Assembly (NCBI GenBank): GCA_019694215.1
Contig: JAIBCK010000006.1
Span: 1-61,710 of the forward strand
Length of the DNA stretch: 61,710 bases
Source: Thermoflexales bacterium
GTDB lineage: Bacteria; Chloroflexota; Anaerolineae; J036; Brachytrichaceae
Reading direction: 5' to 3'
Below the pieces are notes generated by a model, which searched no databases, was not told the DNA's origin, and saw only the letters and a program-made list of their open reading frames with translations. The translations under genes and the position numbers were made by a program. Below, piece after piece: positions 1 through 11,904 of this stretch. How positions within the stretch are numbered: position 1 is the first letter of the stretch; each line of letters opens with the position of its first letter.

Positions 1-3567
<3,567 letters not shown>

Positions 3568-3728
3568 GGCGTCAACGACGTTTGTATTCACGCGCGCCAA
3601 GACGCGCGCCCGGTGCCCCAAACACCCGGCCCACGCTTGTCGCGCACTCAGAGGGATAGTTGGGGGCATTGTAGTCCCGGTTTACGCCGGGTGGAGGAGC
3701 GGAGCGCTCTCGCCGCCGCACTCTCCCG

Positions 3729-3734
3729 TAGAAT
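3729..3734 (+). promoter_or_regulatory. -10 box TAGAAT for nurA, leaderless type
   Basis: TAGAAT ends 7 bases before the GTG at 3742, so transcription would start at or next to the start codon. No convincing -35 element is visible. The same arrangement recurs across the window. Confidence 0.55.
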
Positions 3735-3741
3735 CACCGCT

Positions 3742-4950
3742 GTGCCTTTCGTTATCAGCCAACTCAAGGACGAGATCGAACTGGCCGCCGAGCGCGCCGC
3801 CGTTTCCCGACCCCTCCGCGAGTCCCTGCTCGGCCAACTCGCCCGCGCCCTTGCCCGAGATGCCGACCTGACTGTGCTCTCGCAGCGGCTCGAGGCCGTC
3901 CTCGCGAGGGGAGATGCCGCTCACTACCGCGGTGCACGTTTCCAGGTCGGCGCGGGCGCCGAGCCCGCCAATGCTGTCATTGACCTGGGCACCGTGATGC
4001 CGGAGCAGTACGCGCTGATCGGCGTGGATGGCTCGCAGGCCCTCCCCGACCGCCACGCCTCGGTGCCGTGGGGGTTGGCCAAGGCCGATGCGGTGTGCAT
4101 CGTGTACGGTCACCCCGATGGACTGACCCTCAGCGGCGCGATCCAGGGCCGCAGCTTTGCCCGCTTCTGGGACGAAAGCGCGCTCGCGGCCAACGGTCGC
4201 GAGGGGGAACCGATGACGCCGGCCGACATCAGCGCGGAGCGCGATCTGATGGAGCGTGAGCACATGGCGACCTGCGCCGAGATGGCGCGCGCAGCAGGAC
4301 TTCCAGCGTTTGTCATCGCGGATGGCTCGCTCATGCCTTTCGCCCTTTTGAACGACGCGGCCTGGCGCGGCCCCGGCGACAGGCGGGCCTGGGAGATGCT
4401 CGGGCGCCTGAGCCGCGCGCTTTCGCGGATCAAGGTGGCGGGTGCAATTCCGGTCGGGTTGATCGATCGACCAAACAGCAACGCCGTGCTGCGCGCCTGC
4501 GCGGTCGGGATCGGGATGAGTCACGACGCCCTCCCCCCGGGCCTCGTCGATCGGGCGCTCTACGCGCAGCTGCTGGCCCCGGGGCAACGCGGGGCGCTGT
4601 TCGACCCCAACTGGAGGGTCAATGACCGGGAGCACATCGGGCGCGACGAGCACGACCTGTGCGCCTTCTACGCGCGCATGGACGGCGCCGATCCCCATGC
4701 CAACGTGGTTCGGGTAGAAGTGCCACGTTGGGCAACAGATCCGACCACCCTCGACGCGCTCACCGCTGTGCTGGCCCGGCAGACCCGCATCGGTGCGGGT
4801 TACCCCTTCATCCTCAAGGCCGCGCACGAGCAGGCCGTCTTCACGCGCGATGAGCAAGCGCAGGTCCAACGAACCATTGAGGCCGCCTTCCTGCGCCGCG
4901 GCATGACGCTGACGCCCTCCGCCAAACTGAGCGCCAAGGAGCTTCGATGA
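3742..4950 (+). CDS. nurA: NurA-family nuclease
   Basis: A 402-residue protein with the NurA domain. The VDGSQ segment (about residue 94) supplies the first metal-binding Asp, and the GYPFILKAAHEQA segment near the end is typical of the family's C-terminal motif. NurA is a Mn-dependent 5'-3' exonuclease that works with the HerA hexamer to resect double-strand ends; HerA is encoded 0.6 kb downstream. I chose GTG 3742 because a TAGAAT box lies just upstream and the family N-terminus fits; an in-frame open stretch extends further up but resembles nothing. The stop overlaps the next start (ATGA), which indicates translational coupling. Confidence 0.85.
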   Translation: MPFVISQLKDEIELAAERAAVSRPLRESLLGQLARALARDADLTVLSQRLEAVLARGDAAHYRGARFQVGAGAEPANAVIDLGTVMPEQYALIGVDGSQALPDRHASVPWGLAKADAVCIVYGHPDGLTLSGAIQGRSFARFWDESALAANGREGEPMTPADISAERDLMEREHMATCAEMARAAGLPAFVIADGSLMPFALLNDAAWRGPGDRRAWEMLGRLSRALSRIKVAGAIPVGLIDRPNSNAVLRACAVGIGMSHDALPPGLVDRALYAQLLAPGQRGALFDPNWRVNDREHIGRDEHDLCAFYARMDGADPHANVVRVEVPRWATDPTTLDALTAVLARQTRIGAGYPFILKAAHEQAVFTRDEQAQVQRTIEAAFLRRGMTLTPSAKLSAKELR

Positions 4951-5549
4951 CGCAATCCCCCCCACCCTCGCTGATCGGCCGCGTGCGTGTCGCGCGCGTC
5001 GCCCAGTTCGTCTTCGGCACCCGCCAACTGGCCGGGGCCGTGCCCCACTTCGGTTCGTTGGTCAAGACGACCCTGAGCGCGCTCGGCGTCACGGTCTACG
5101 GGCTGATCTACGACATCGCCGTGAACAGCGATGATGCCGGCACGACGCGGCTGCTGTCGGTTGCCGAGAACGTCGCCGCCGAGGACATCGCGTGGGAGCG
5201 CGATCGGCTGATTCCCCTGGACGTCAGCGTGCTGTGCGTGGGCACGCGCGACGCGGCCGGGGCGTTGCGCCAGGTCCTCCCGCCCCAGCCCCCAATCGCG
5301 CTCGATCACATCGAGGTCTGCGAGTCCGCCGAGGTGCAGGCCTTTCACGCCCGGCTGGACTACTTCCGGCTGATTCTCGGCGCGCGCGACGTGCCGGCCG
5401 ACGAATTGCTCGCGGCGTCGATCCGCAACGCCCTGCCCGAGAACCCGGGCGAGGCGCGATCCTTCACCCTGCGCTGCGCGCGCGAACTCTCACGCCTGCT
5501 CGCCGACGACAGTGCCCGGCTCGAGCAGATCCTGCGGAGGCTGCAATGA
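4947..5549 (+). CDS. Small protein between NurA and HerA, possible HAS-barrel partner
   Basis: A 200-residue protein coupled to both neighbours by ATGA overlaps (start inside the nurA stop, stop inside the herA start). Residues 8-60 form a beta-rich, Gly/Val-rich segment (IGRVRVARVAQFVFG onwards, then GLIYDI) that resembles the HAS-barrel fold found at the N-terminus of HerA-type ATPases. The remainder is helical and ends Arg/Leu-rich. No catalytic motif is visible. The strict overlap with both genes implies that all three products act together, perhaps with this one as an adaptor. The HAS-barrel assignment is by eye from short motifs and is uncertain. Confidence 0.55.
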   Translation: MTQSPPPSLIGRVRVARVAQFVFGTRQLAGAVPHFGSLVKTTLSALGVTVYGLIYDIAVNSDDAGTTRLLSVAENVAAEDIAWERDRLIPLDVSVLCVGTRDAAGALRQVLPPQPPIALDHIEVCESAEVQAFHARLDYFRLILGARDVPADELLAASIRNALPENPGEARSFTLRCARELSRLLADDSARLEQILRRLQ

Positions 5550-7240
5550 CCCGACTCGATGACGTCCTCGATCCGCGCAACCCGTTTGCGCCCAGCGCGC
5601 GCATGACTGAGCGACGCGAGCCCGACCGCCTCGGCGTCGTGATCGGCGGGTCGCTCGCGGACGGTGTGCGGGTGCGCCTCGACCGCGACACGTTCATTGA
5701 AGGCCTGGCGGTCGGCAGCTATGTCACGATCCTGGGCCAGACCGACTGTCGCTTCTTCGGGTTGATCACCGACCTGGCCCTCGACGCCACGGACCCGCGC
5801 CTGGCGCGCAACCCGCCCGAGGATGAGCTCAGCCGCGAGGTCTTCCGCGGCACGGCCGCCTTTGGCGTGATCACGGTCAAGCCCATGCTCAAGCTCGACG
5901 CAGGCAGCGACGAGGCACGCCCGGTCAAGACCGTCCCCACCCACTTCACCGTGGTGCGGCGGGCCAGCCCGGAGGAGGTCGCTCAGATCTTCGAGTCGGG
6001 CGGCGCGGGCGAGGCCAAGCCCTACCAGATCGGCGCCTCGCTGGACGACAAGGATGTCAAGATCACGTTGGACCTGGAGCGGCTGGTCGAGCGGTCGAGC
6101 GCCGTGTTTGGCCGCAGCGGCACGGGCAAGACCTTCCTCACCCTGCCCCTGCTGGCCAGCATCATCCACCAGCAGGCGGCCTCGGCGCTGATCTTTGACA
6201 TGCACAACGATTACGGCTGGACGTTGAAGGGCGACCGAAACCGCAAGCTCAAGGGCCTCAAGCGCCTGGATGCCATCTCGGAGCGCATCACCATCGTCAG
6301 CCTGGATGACGCCTCCTCGCGCGCCCGCAACGCGACCTTCGAGTTCCTCCTCCGCATCGGCTACGGCCAGGTCGAGCCCGAGGACATCGAGATGCTCAAG
6401 CAGACGCTGAGCCTGAGCGAGGTGCAGGTCAACACCCTCTTCATGCTTCAGCGGCGCTTCCCGCATGACTGGTTCGCCCGGCTGCTGAGCGATGAGGAGG
6501 ATGCCGAGGTCGCCGACCTGATCGAGAACGACAAGATCGTGAGCGGCACCTACGCCGCGCTGCAGCGCAAGCTCGGCCGCATGCGCAAGTTTGGCTTCCT
6601 CGGTGAAAGCCTGCCGGAGGGGCAGGATCCCGTCACGCGCATCGTCACGGACCTGATTGCCGGACGCAGCGTGGTGATCGAGTTTGGGCGTTATGGCAAC
6701 GACCTGCCGGCCTATCTTTTCGTCGCCAACTACCTGACCCGTCGCATCCACAAGCGCTATGTCGAGCTCAAGGAGGCGGCCGAGGCCGGCGGCCCGGAAC
6801 CCACGCGCCTGGTCATCGCGATCGAGGAGGCGCACAAGTTCCTCGAACCCGAGATCGCCTCGCACACCATCTTCGGGACGATCGCGCGGGAGATGCGCAA
6901 GTACAACGTCACGCTGCTCATCATCGACCAGCGCCCGAGCCAGATCGAGCCCGAAGTCCTGTCTCAGATCGGCACGCGCATCACCTGCGCGCTGAGTGAC
7001 GAGAAGGACATCGGCGCGGTGTTCAGCGGCGTGAGCGGTGCCAGCCAGCTGCGCGGCGTGCTGGCCGGGCTCGAGAGCAAGCAGCAGGCGCTCATCTTCG
7101 GGCATGCCGTGCCGATGCCGGTGGTGGTGCGCACAACGACCTATGACGAGGAGGCAACGCGCGCCTACGTCGTCGAGCCGGCCTCCCCCGCCGTGCAGCG
7201 CGCCCGTGCCCGCGTGACCAACCGCGAGGAGGAGCTGTAG
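5546..7240 (+). CDS. herA: HerA-type DNA translocase ATPase
   Basis: A 564-residue protein. The N-terminal part (about 25-75) is the expected HAS barrel, followed by a DUF87/FtsK-like RecA fold with Walker A GRSGTGKT at residues 189-196, Walker B with IEEAHKF near 425-432, and a downstream IDQRP sensor segment. HerA forms a hexameric ring that pumps DNA and stimulates NurA in end resection. The start is ATG 5546, not an upstream codon in the same frame, because GGAGG lies 5 bases before it and it overlaps the previous stop as ATGA. The C-terminus ends in an acidic NREEEL tail. The sirtuin gene starts 2 bases after the stop. Confidence 0.88.
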   Translation: MTRLDDVLDPRNPFAPSARMTERREPDRLGVVIGGSLADGVRVRLDRDTFIEGLAVGSYVTILGQTDCRFFGLITDLALDATDPRLARNPPEDELSREVFRGTAAFGVITVKPMLKLDAGSDEARPVKTVPTHFTVVRRASPEEVAQIFESGGAGEAKPYQIGASLDDKDVKITLDLERLVERSSAVFGRSGTGKTFLTLPLLASIIHQQAASALIFDMHNDYGWTLKGDRNRKLKGLKRLDAISERITIVSLDDASSRARNATFEFLLRIGYGQVEPEDIEMLKQTLSLSEVQVNTLFMLQRRFPHDWFARLLSDEEDAEVADLIENDKIVSGTYAALQRKLGRMRKFGFLGESLPEGQDPVTRIVTDLIAGRSVVIEFGRYGNDLPAYLFVANYLTRRIHKRYVELKEAAEAGGPEPTRLVIAIEEAHKFLEPEIASHTIFGTIAREMRKYNVTLLIIDQRPSQIEPEVLSQIGTRITCALSDEKDIGAVFSGVSGASQLRGVLAGLESKQQALIFGHAVPMPVVVRTTTYDEEATRAYVVEPASPAVQRARARVTNREEEL

Positions 7241-7242
7241 CC

Positions 7243-8013
7243 GTGGCATCGACGACACCTGCCCCCGATGCGCGCCTGATCGCGGCGCTGCGCGCGGCGC
7301 GCGACGTCATGGTCCTGACCGGCGCCGGCATCTCGGCCGAAAGCGGCCTGCCCACCTTCCGCGATGCGTTGACTGGCTACTGGGCGACCTTCCGGCCGGA
7401 GGACCTGGCCACGCCCGAGGCCTTTGAGCGCAACCCTGCCACCGTGTGGGCGTGGTATGCCGAGCGCCGCCTGAAGGCGCGTTCGGCCCTGCCAAACCCC
7501 GGACATCTGGCGCTGGTGACGCTCGAGCGCTGGCTGAGCGTGCGCGACCGGCGCTTCACCCTCGTCACCCAGAACGTGGACGGCCTGCATGTCACTGCGG
7601 GCCAGGCCAACGTGATCGAGCTGCATGGCTCACTTCAGAAGGTGAAGTGCTTTCGCTGTGCGGAGCCGGCCCCAACCTGGGACGAAACGGGGAAACCCCC
7701 GCGTTGCGCGCACTGTGGCGGTCCGCTACGGCCGGACGTGGTGTGGTTCGGGGAGATGCTCCCCGTCGCCGCCCTGAACGCCGCCCGTGCCGCGGCCGAG
7801 CGTTGCGACGTGTGCTTGTCCATCGGGACTTCGGGCATGGTTGAGCCGGCGGCGTCTCTGCCGCGCATCGCAGCCCAACGCGGCGCGACGACGCTGACCC
7901 TCAACCTCGACGTGACCGACCGTGCGACACCGCCCCGCTTTGAGGTGCGCGCACGGGCTGGCGCGTTTCTTCCGGCGCTCGTGGACGCCGTGTGCGGCAT
8001 TGGCGCCGCCTGA
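7243..8013 (+). CDS. cobB: Sirtuin, NAD-dependent protein deacylase (CobB type)
   Basis: A 256-residue SIR2 protein. It has the NAD-binding GAGISAESGLPTFRD motif, the TQNVDGLH motif, the catalytic His in ELHGS, and a four-Cys zinc module (CFRC and CAHC, about residues 137-163), so it is the deacylase class with a zinc knuckle. Sirtuins remove acyl groups from protein lysines using NAD. GTG 7243 follows the herA stop by two bases with GAGGAG upstream, so it is in the nurA-herA operon. Anti-phage HerA-SIR2 systems use a different, longer SIR2 without this zinc module, so the link here may be only genomic. Confidence 0.85.
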   Translation: MASTTPAPDARLIAALRAARDVMVLTGAGISAESGLPTFRDALTGYWATFRPEDLATPEAFERNPATVWAWYAERRLKARSALPNPGHLALVTLERWLSVRDRRFTLVTQNVDGLHVTAGQANVIELHGSLQKVKCFRCAEPAPTWDETGKPPRCAHCGGPLRPDVVWFGEMLPVAALNAARAAAERCDVCLSIGTSGMVEPAASLPRIAAQRGATTLTLNLDVTDRATPPRFEVRARAGAFLPALVDAVCGIGAA

Positions 8014-8017
8014 CGGT

Positions 8018-8725
8018 CTAAAGCAACCCGGCCTGTCCGCCCTCGGGCGCGATCAACGCGGCATCGTCGTTGCGGGGGGTGTTCACGCGCTTCGACACGG
8101 CATGAAACGTCATCGCCTCGGCGGGATACGGCGTCAGCAGGGACATCAGCGCGTCAGCGGGTGCATCGCCATCCAGCCAGATCGCGCGCGCAGCCGGCGG
8201 CAGGATGACGGGCATGCGGTTGTGCACGCTGGCCAGCAGCGGGTTGGGCTCGGTCGTGATGATCGTGCAGGTCCGGCGCGGCTCGCCGTCCGGCGGCGTC
8301 CACATCTCCCACAGGCCGGCCATCGCAAACGGGCGCTGGTCCTTGAGGTGGATGAAGAGCGGGGTCTTGACCTTGCCGGCCGGATCCTCCTTGCGCCACT
8401 CGTAGAACCCGGAGGCGTAGATCAGACAGCGACGGCGCTTGAAGGCGGCCCGGAAGGCCGGCTTCTCCGGCAGGGTCTCGCTGCGCGCGTTGATCAGATT
8501 TGACGCGATCGACTCATCCTTGGCCCAGGAGGGGATCAGCCCCCAGCGCGCGGTCGACAACGCGTCGGGGGATTCGTTCAAGGTCACGGCCACGCGCTGC
8601 GTCGGTGCGATGTTGTAGCGCGGCAGGCGCAGGCTCTCGGCCGTCTCCGGCGTCTCGTAGCGCCCGAGCTCGAACGCCTCGATCAGCGCGTCAGGAAGGA
8701 TGGAGATGACATAACGTCCGCACAT
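8018..8725 (-). CDS. yedK: SRAP (HMCES/YedK) abasic-site-binding protein
   Basis: A 235-residue SOS-response-associated peptidase family protein. It begins MCGRY, so Cys2 is exposed after Met removal and can form the thiazolidine crosslink with abasic DNA. Further family motifs are the NARSE segment and CLIYASGFYEW (catalytic Glu), with a conserved HxRMP histidine (NRMPVI region). YedK shields abasic sites in single-stranded DNA. It begins 9 bases after the stop of the lipoprotein gene on the same strand, so the two may be co-transcribed. It converges with the sirtuin gene with only 4 bases between them. Confidence 0.92.
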   Translation of the reverse strand: MCGRYVISILPDALIEAFELGRYETPETAESLRLPRYNIAPTQRVAVTLNESPDALSTARWGLIPSWAKDESIASNLINARSETLPEKPAFRAAFKRRRCLIYASGFYEWRKEDPAGKVKTPLFIHLKDQRPFAMAGLWEMWTPPDGEPRRTCTIITTEPNPLLASVHNRMPVILPPAARAIWLDGDAPADALMSLLTPYPAEAMTFHAVSKRVNTPRNDDAALIAPEGGQAGLL

Positions 8726-8734
8726 CGGATGCGA

Positions 8735-9988
8735 TCAGGGCTTGACCAACGTGACCAGAAGCGGCGAGACGTGGCTGTTGATCGAGGCGATCTCGACGTC
8801 CTCCTGGATGAGCGACACCCACACGTAGAAGGGGTTGCGCGAGGGGATGCGGTTCAGGCGCACACAACCGTGGATCTCAACCTGCCGGCCAGGATCGAGG
8901 TAGTACAGCTTGCCCCCCTCGTGGTCGACGACGCGCAGCTCGGCCAGCGTCCCGACGCCCCAGCGGAAGGGATGGTCCATCCCGGTGTTTGATTCGAAGT
9001 CGACGCCGATCCGGAAGGCGCCGGACTCCTGGGTGAAGCCTTTGGTGAAGCGGTTCTGATCGAGGGTGTAGCAGTCGGCCGGGTCAAACGGGCCGCCGGT
9101 GCGGATCGCGACCAGGCCGGTGTTGCGCACCGTGGTCGTGAAGAACAGCGTGGCGCCAACCTGCAGCGTGGTCTGCGGGCGCGGGCGCGACCACTGCGCG
9201 CCGTCGCCGTTGGGCTGCACGGCGATCTCGGCCATGGGGCGTCCGCTCTCCTTGAGCGTCAGCGTCGCGGTGCGCATGTCGCGCTGGCCCATCGCGTCGG
9301 TGGCTTCGACGGTGAGGGTGTAGACGCCATCCGGGGGCGGATCCGCGCCCAGGTCGATGCCGCCATCGTATTCGTAGGTGTAGCGGCCGGGCTCGCTCAC
9401 CCCATCGACCGAGGGCTTGAGCACCACGCCCTCGCGGCGCGGCACATCGTAGCGAAAGCCGTTCGGCCCGGTGACGTAGACGTTCAAGGTGGCCTTCTGA
9501 TCAATATACACATTGATGTAGGCGCGGTCTCCCACCCCGTCGCGGTTCGGCGTGATCGTCGTCGGTGCGACGGTGAAATCGGCGATGCGCGGCGGCGAGG
9601 CCTTGGCGTTCTCGATCCGCAGCGGCGCGCTGGCGCGCTGAGTGCCGCCCCCGGCACTGAACTCGACCTGAACCTGGTAGTCGCCGTTGGGGAGCATGCG
9701 CCCATCCACGATGCCATTGAACAGGCGCTCATATTGAAGCGGTCGGGCCGGGCGCGGGTCGGCGTCGACGAGCGCGTAGCGACGGCCGGCGGCGTCAACC
9801 AGGCCGATGCTGACCGTCGTCGCGGCGTTGACCCGGTAGCTGATGCGGGCCAGATCGGCGTTGCCGTCGGCGTTGGGGCTGATCACGGCGGGCTGGACAG
9901 TCAGGTCGCTGACCGCCTGCCGGTTGGCGCAGCCTGCCAGCGTGGCCAGGAGGACGGAAAGGCCCAACAGGGCGCGTCGAAGGCGCAT
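8735..9988 (-). CDS. Lipoprotein with two FlgD-type Ig-like repeats
   Basis: A 417-residue protein with a lipoprotein signal (lipobox LAGC, Cys20). Two Ig-like modules (about 25-110 and 135-245) each begin with a xISPNxDGxxD or ITPNRDGVGD sequence, the hallmark of FlgD/fn3-like domains, and contain the LPNGDY or PPDGVY turn typical of this fold. The last 165 residues show no motif I know. It is probably a surface-exposed binding or structural lipoprotein. It starts 8 bases after a TATACT -10 box, consistent with a leaderless mRNA, and diverges from radA. Confidence 0.8.
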   Translation of the reverse strand: MRLRRALLGLSVLLATLAGCANRQAVSDLTVQPAVISPNADGNADLARISYRVNAATTVSIGLVDAAGRRYALVDADPRPARPLQYERLFNGIVDGRMLPNGDYQVQVEFSAGGGTQRASAPLRIENAKASPPRIADFTVAPTTITPNRDGVGDRAYINVYIDQKATLNVYVTGPNGFRYDVPRREGVVLKPSVDGVSEPGRYTYEYDGGIDLGADPPPDGVYTLTVEATDAMGQRDMRTATLTLKESGRPMAEIAVQPNGDGAQWSRPRPQTTLQVGATLFFTTTVRNTGLVAIRTGGPFDPADCYTLDQNRFTKGFTQESGAFRIGVDFESNTGMDHPFRWGVGTLAELRVVDHEGGKLYYLDPGRQVEIHGCVRLNRIPSRNPFYVWVSLIQEDVEIASINSHVSPLLVTLVKP

Positions 9989-9996
9989 GAAAAATC

Positions 9997-10002
9997 AGTA
10001 TA
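9997..10002 (-). promoter_or_regulatory. -10 box TATACT for the lipoprotein gene
   Basis: On the minus strand TATACT lies 8 bases before ATG 9988. It is separated by only 5 bases from the radA -10 box on the other strand, so RNA polymerase binding to the two would compete. Confidence 0.55.
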
Positions 10003-10007
10003 TCAGG

Positions 10008-10013
10008 TAGAAT
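10008..10013 (+). promoter_or_regulatory. -10 box TAGAAT for radA
   Basis: TAGAAT lies 11 bases before ATG 10025 in a short AT-rich stretch, giving a leader of a few bases at most. It is back to back with the divergent lipoprotein promoter. Confidence 0.5.
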
Positions 10014-10024
10014 ATTTGTTCTAT

Positions 10025-11407
10025 ATGCCGCGTCCACCTGCCTCCCCCCGCTTGAAGACCCGCTACGTGTGCACCGCGTGTGGCCACGACTTCGCCAAAT
10101 GGGCCGGGAAATGCCCGGACTGCGGCGAGTGGAACACGCTGCAGGAGGAGGTCGTCGAGGAGCGCTCGGCCGGGCGCGGGATGGCGCCTCGGACCGGGTT
10201 TGCGCAACCGCAGAAGCTGTCGGAGATCCGCGCCGACGCCCTGCCCCGCCTGCCGCTCGAGATCGGCGAGTTTGCGCGCGTGCTGGGCGGCGGCATCGTG
10301 CCCGGCTCACTCGTGCTGGTCGGGGGCGATCCGGGCATCGGCAAGAGCACCCTGCTCATGCAGGCCGCGGTGCTGACGGCGCGCAACGTTGGGCCTACCT
10401 TGTATGTCAGTGGCGAGGAGAGCGCGCACCAGCTCAAGATGCGCGCGGAGCGGCTCGGGGTCGGTGAGAGCGAGCTGTATCTGCTCACCGACACGAATCT
10501 CGATGACGTCGTCGCGGCGATCGAGCAGATGCGGCCGAAGCTGGCGATCATCGACTCGATCCAGACCATGTATCTTGACTCCCTGACCTCCAGCGCGGGG
10601 ACGGTCACCCAGGTGCGCGAGTGCGCCTCGCGGCTGCAAGCGATGGCGAAGTCGCTCAACACCGCCTGCTTCATCGTCGGCCATGTCACCAAGGAGGGGT
10701 CGATCGCCGGCCCCAAGGTGCTCGAACACATCGTCGACACGGTGCTGCAACTCGAAGGCGACCGCTTCCACGCCTTTCGCCTGTTGCGTTCGATCAAGAA
10801 CCGCTTTGGCGCGACGAGCGAGGTCGGCGTCTTCGAGATGGCCGGCAGCGGGATGAAGGAAGTGTTGAACCCGTCCGAGTCCTTTCTCGCCGAGCGGATG
10901 ATGCACGCCCCCGGCAGCGCTGTTGCTGTCACGATGGAAGGCACGCGCCCGCTGCTGGTCGAGGTGCAGGCGCTGACCTCCCCAACGCAAAATCCCATGC
11001 CGCGCCGGACGGCCAATGGCTTCGATTACAACCGGCTGTTTATTCTGATCGCAGTGCTGGCCAAGCGCGTGGGCGTGCGCGTGCATGATCAGGACGTGTT
11101 TGTCAACGTGGTCGGTGGGATGAGCATCGACGAGCCGGCGGCCGACCTCGCCGCCGCGGTGGCGATCGCCAGCGCCGCCAAGGGCGTGGCCATCGCGCCG
11201 GACCTCGCCATCATCGGGGAGATCGGGTTGAGCGGCGAGCTGCGCACGGTCGGCCAGCTTCCGGCGCGCCTGAACGAAGCCGCAAAGCTGGGCTTCAAGC
11301 GTTGTCTCTTGCCAAAGACGACGCGGCCGCTCGAGAATCCTCCACCTGGTCTGACCCTGATCCATGCCCGCAGCCTCGGCGAGGCGCTGGATGCGGTGAT
11401 GAAGTAG
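10025..11407 (+). CDS. radA: DNA repair protein RadA (Sms)
   Basis: A 460-residue protein of normal family length. It has the N-terminal zinc finger (Cys16, 19, 30, 33), a RecA-like core with Walker A GDPGIGKST near residue 100, the RadA-specific KNRFG motif, and a C-terminal Lon-protease-like domain. RadA is a DnaB-like helicase that extends D-loops during homologous recombination. I chose ATG 10025 because it gives the usual N-terminus and sits just after a -10 box; the open frame continues far upstream but only as the antisense of the lipoprotein gene. The repeat block follows immediately. Confidence 0.95.
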   Translation: MPRPPASPRLKTRYVCTACGHDFAKWAGKCPDCGEWNTLQEEVVEERSAGRGMAPRTGFAQPQKLSEIRADALPRLPLEIGEFARVLGGGIVPGSLVLVGGDPGIGKSTLLMQAAVLTARNVGPTLYVSGEESAHQLKMRAERLGVGESELYLLTDTNLDDVVAAIEQMRPKLAIIDSIQTMYLDSLTSSAGTVTQVRECASRLQAMAKSLNTACFIVGHVTKEGSIAGPKVLEHIVDTVLQLEGDRFHAFRLLRSIKNRFGATSEVGVFEMAGSGMKEVLNPSESFLAERMMHAPGSAVAVTMEGTRPLLVEVQALTSPTQNPMPRRTANGFDYNRLFILIAVLAKRVGVRVHDQDVFVNVVGGMSIDEPAADLAAAVAIASAAKGVAIAPDLAIIGEIGLSGELRTVGQLPARLNEAAKLGFKRCLLPKTTRPLENPPPGLTLIHARSLGEALDAVMK

Positions 11408-11434
11408 GCGGACGGCGGGCCGCGGACCGAAGGC

Positions 11435-11795
11435 GGCGGACGGCGGACCGAGGACGGAAGACCGAAGATGACTCGTTCGGGCTTCCTCCAGCACGCCCTT
11501 CGTTGACCTTCGGCCCTTCGTTCTTCTGTTGGAACGACGGCGGACGGCGGACCGAGGACCGAGGACGGAAGACGGAGGACCGAAGATGACTCGTTCGGGC
11601 TTCCTACAGCACGCCCTTCGTTGACCTTCGGCCCTTCGTTCTTCTGTTGGAACGACGGCAGACGGCGGACCGAGGACGGAAGACCGAAGATGACTCGTTC
11701 GGGCTTCCTACAGCACGCCCTTCGTTGACCCTCGGCCCTTCGTTCTTCTGTTGGAACGACGGCAGACGGCGGACGGCAGACGGCGGTCGACGGTC
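11435..11795. repeat. Degenerate heptamer arrays with interspersed 18-base core
   Basis: Units are exactly 7 bases and mostly end in GAC (GGCGGAC, CGAGGAC, GGAAGAC, then CGAAGAT). Arrays: 11435-11476 (6 units), 11539-11594 (8 units), 11657-11698 (6 units), 11761-11795 (5 units). Between arrays lies a nearly constant stretch with the core CCCTTCGTTCTTCTGTTG at 11514, 11632 and 11736. The core spacings are 118 and 104 bases; the 14-base difference is exactly two heptamers, so copies differ by whole units. Related sequence occurs at 52275-52578. Confidence 0.85.
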
Positions 11796-11824
11796 AGCAA
11801 TGGCACGCCACACAGACACCCCTA

Positions 11825-11894
11825 ACGCATGACGCATGACGCATGACGTTCAACGCATGACGCATAACGGATGACGTTCAACGCATGACGTCCA
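11825..11894. repeat. Ten tandem heptamers, consensus ACGCATG
   Basis: Ten contiguous 7-base units: ACGCATG five times plus ACGTTCA twice, ACGCATA, ACGGATG and ACGTCCA once each. They end 10 bases before the stop codon of the minus-strand CNNM gene. No promoter or T-run is visible inside. Confidence 0.85.
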
Positions 11895-11904
11895 ACGCCC
11901 GCCC

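Larger units (their letters stand above)
11408..11904. other. Non-coding interval filled with heptamer repeats
   Basis: This 497-base gap between radA and the convergent CNNM gene holds no convincing gene. Short open frames across it only reflect the repeat sequence. It consists of four arrays of degenerate 7-base units, three copies of an interspersed sequence containing CCCTTCGTTCTTCTGTTG, and a second, different 7-base array at its right end. Confidence 0.8.

Noticed and set aside
5546-8013. HerA-SIR2 anti-phage (Nezha-type) system
   Set aside because: The SIR2 here is a short zinc-binding deacylase, and NurA with a small partner precedes HerA, so it looks like a repair operon with a sirtuin attached.
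11302-11837. Several short open frames over the heptamer arrays
   Set aside because: Their translations are Arg/Asp/Glu repeats dictated by the 7-base units, without start signals.
11825-11894. CRISPR array
   Set aside because: The units are 7 bases with no spacers, and no cas genes are present in the window.
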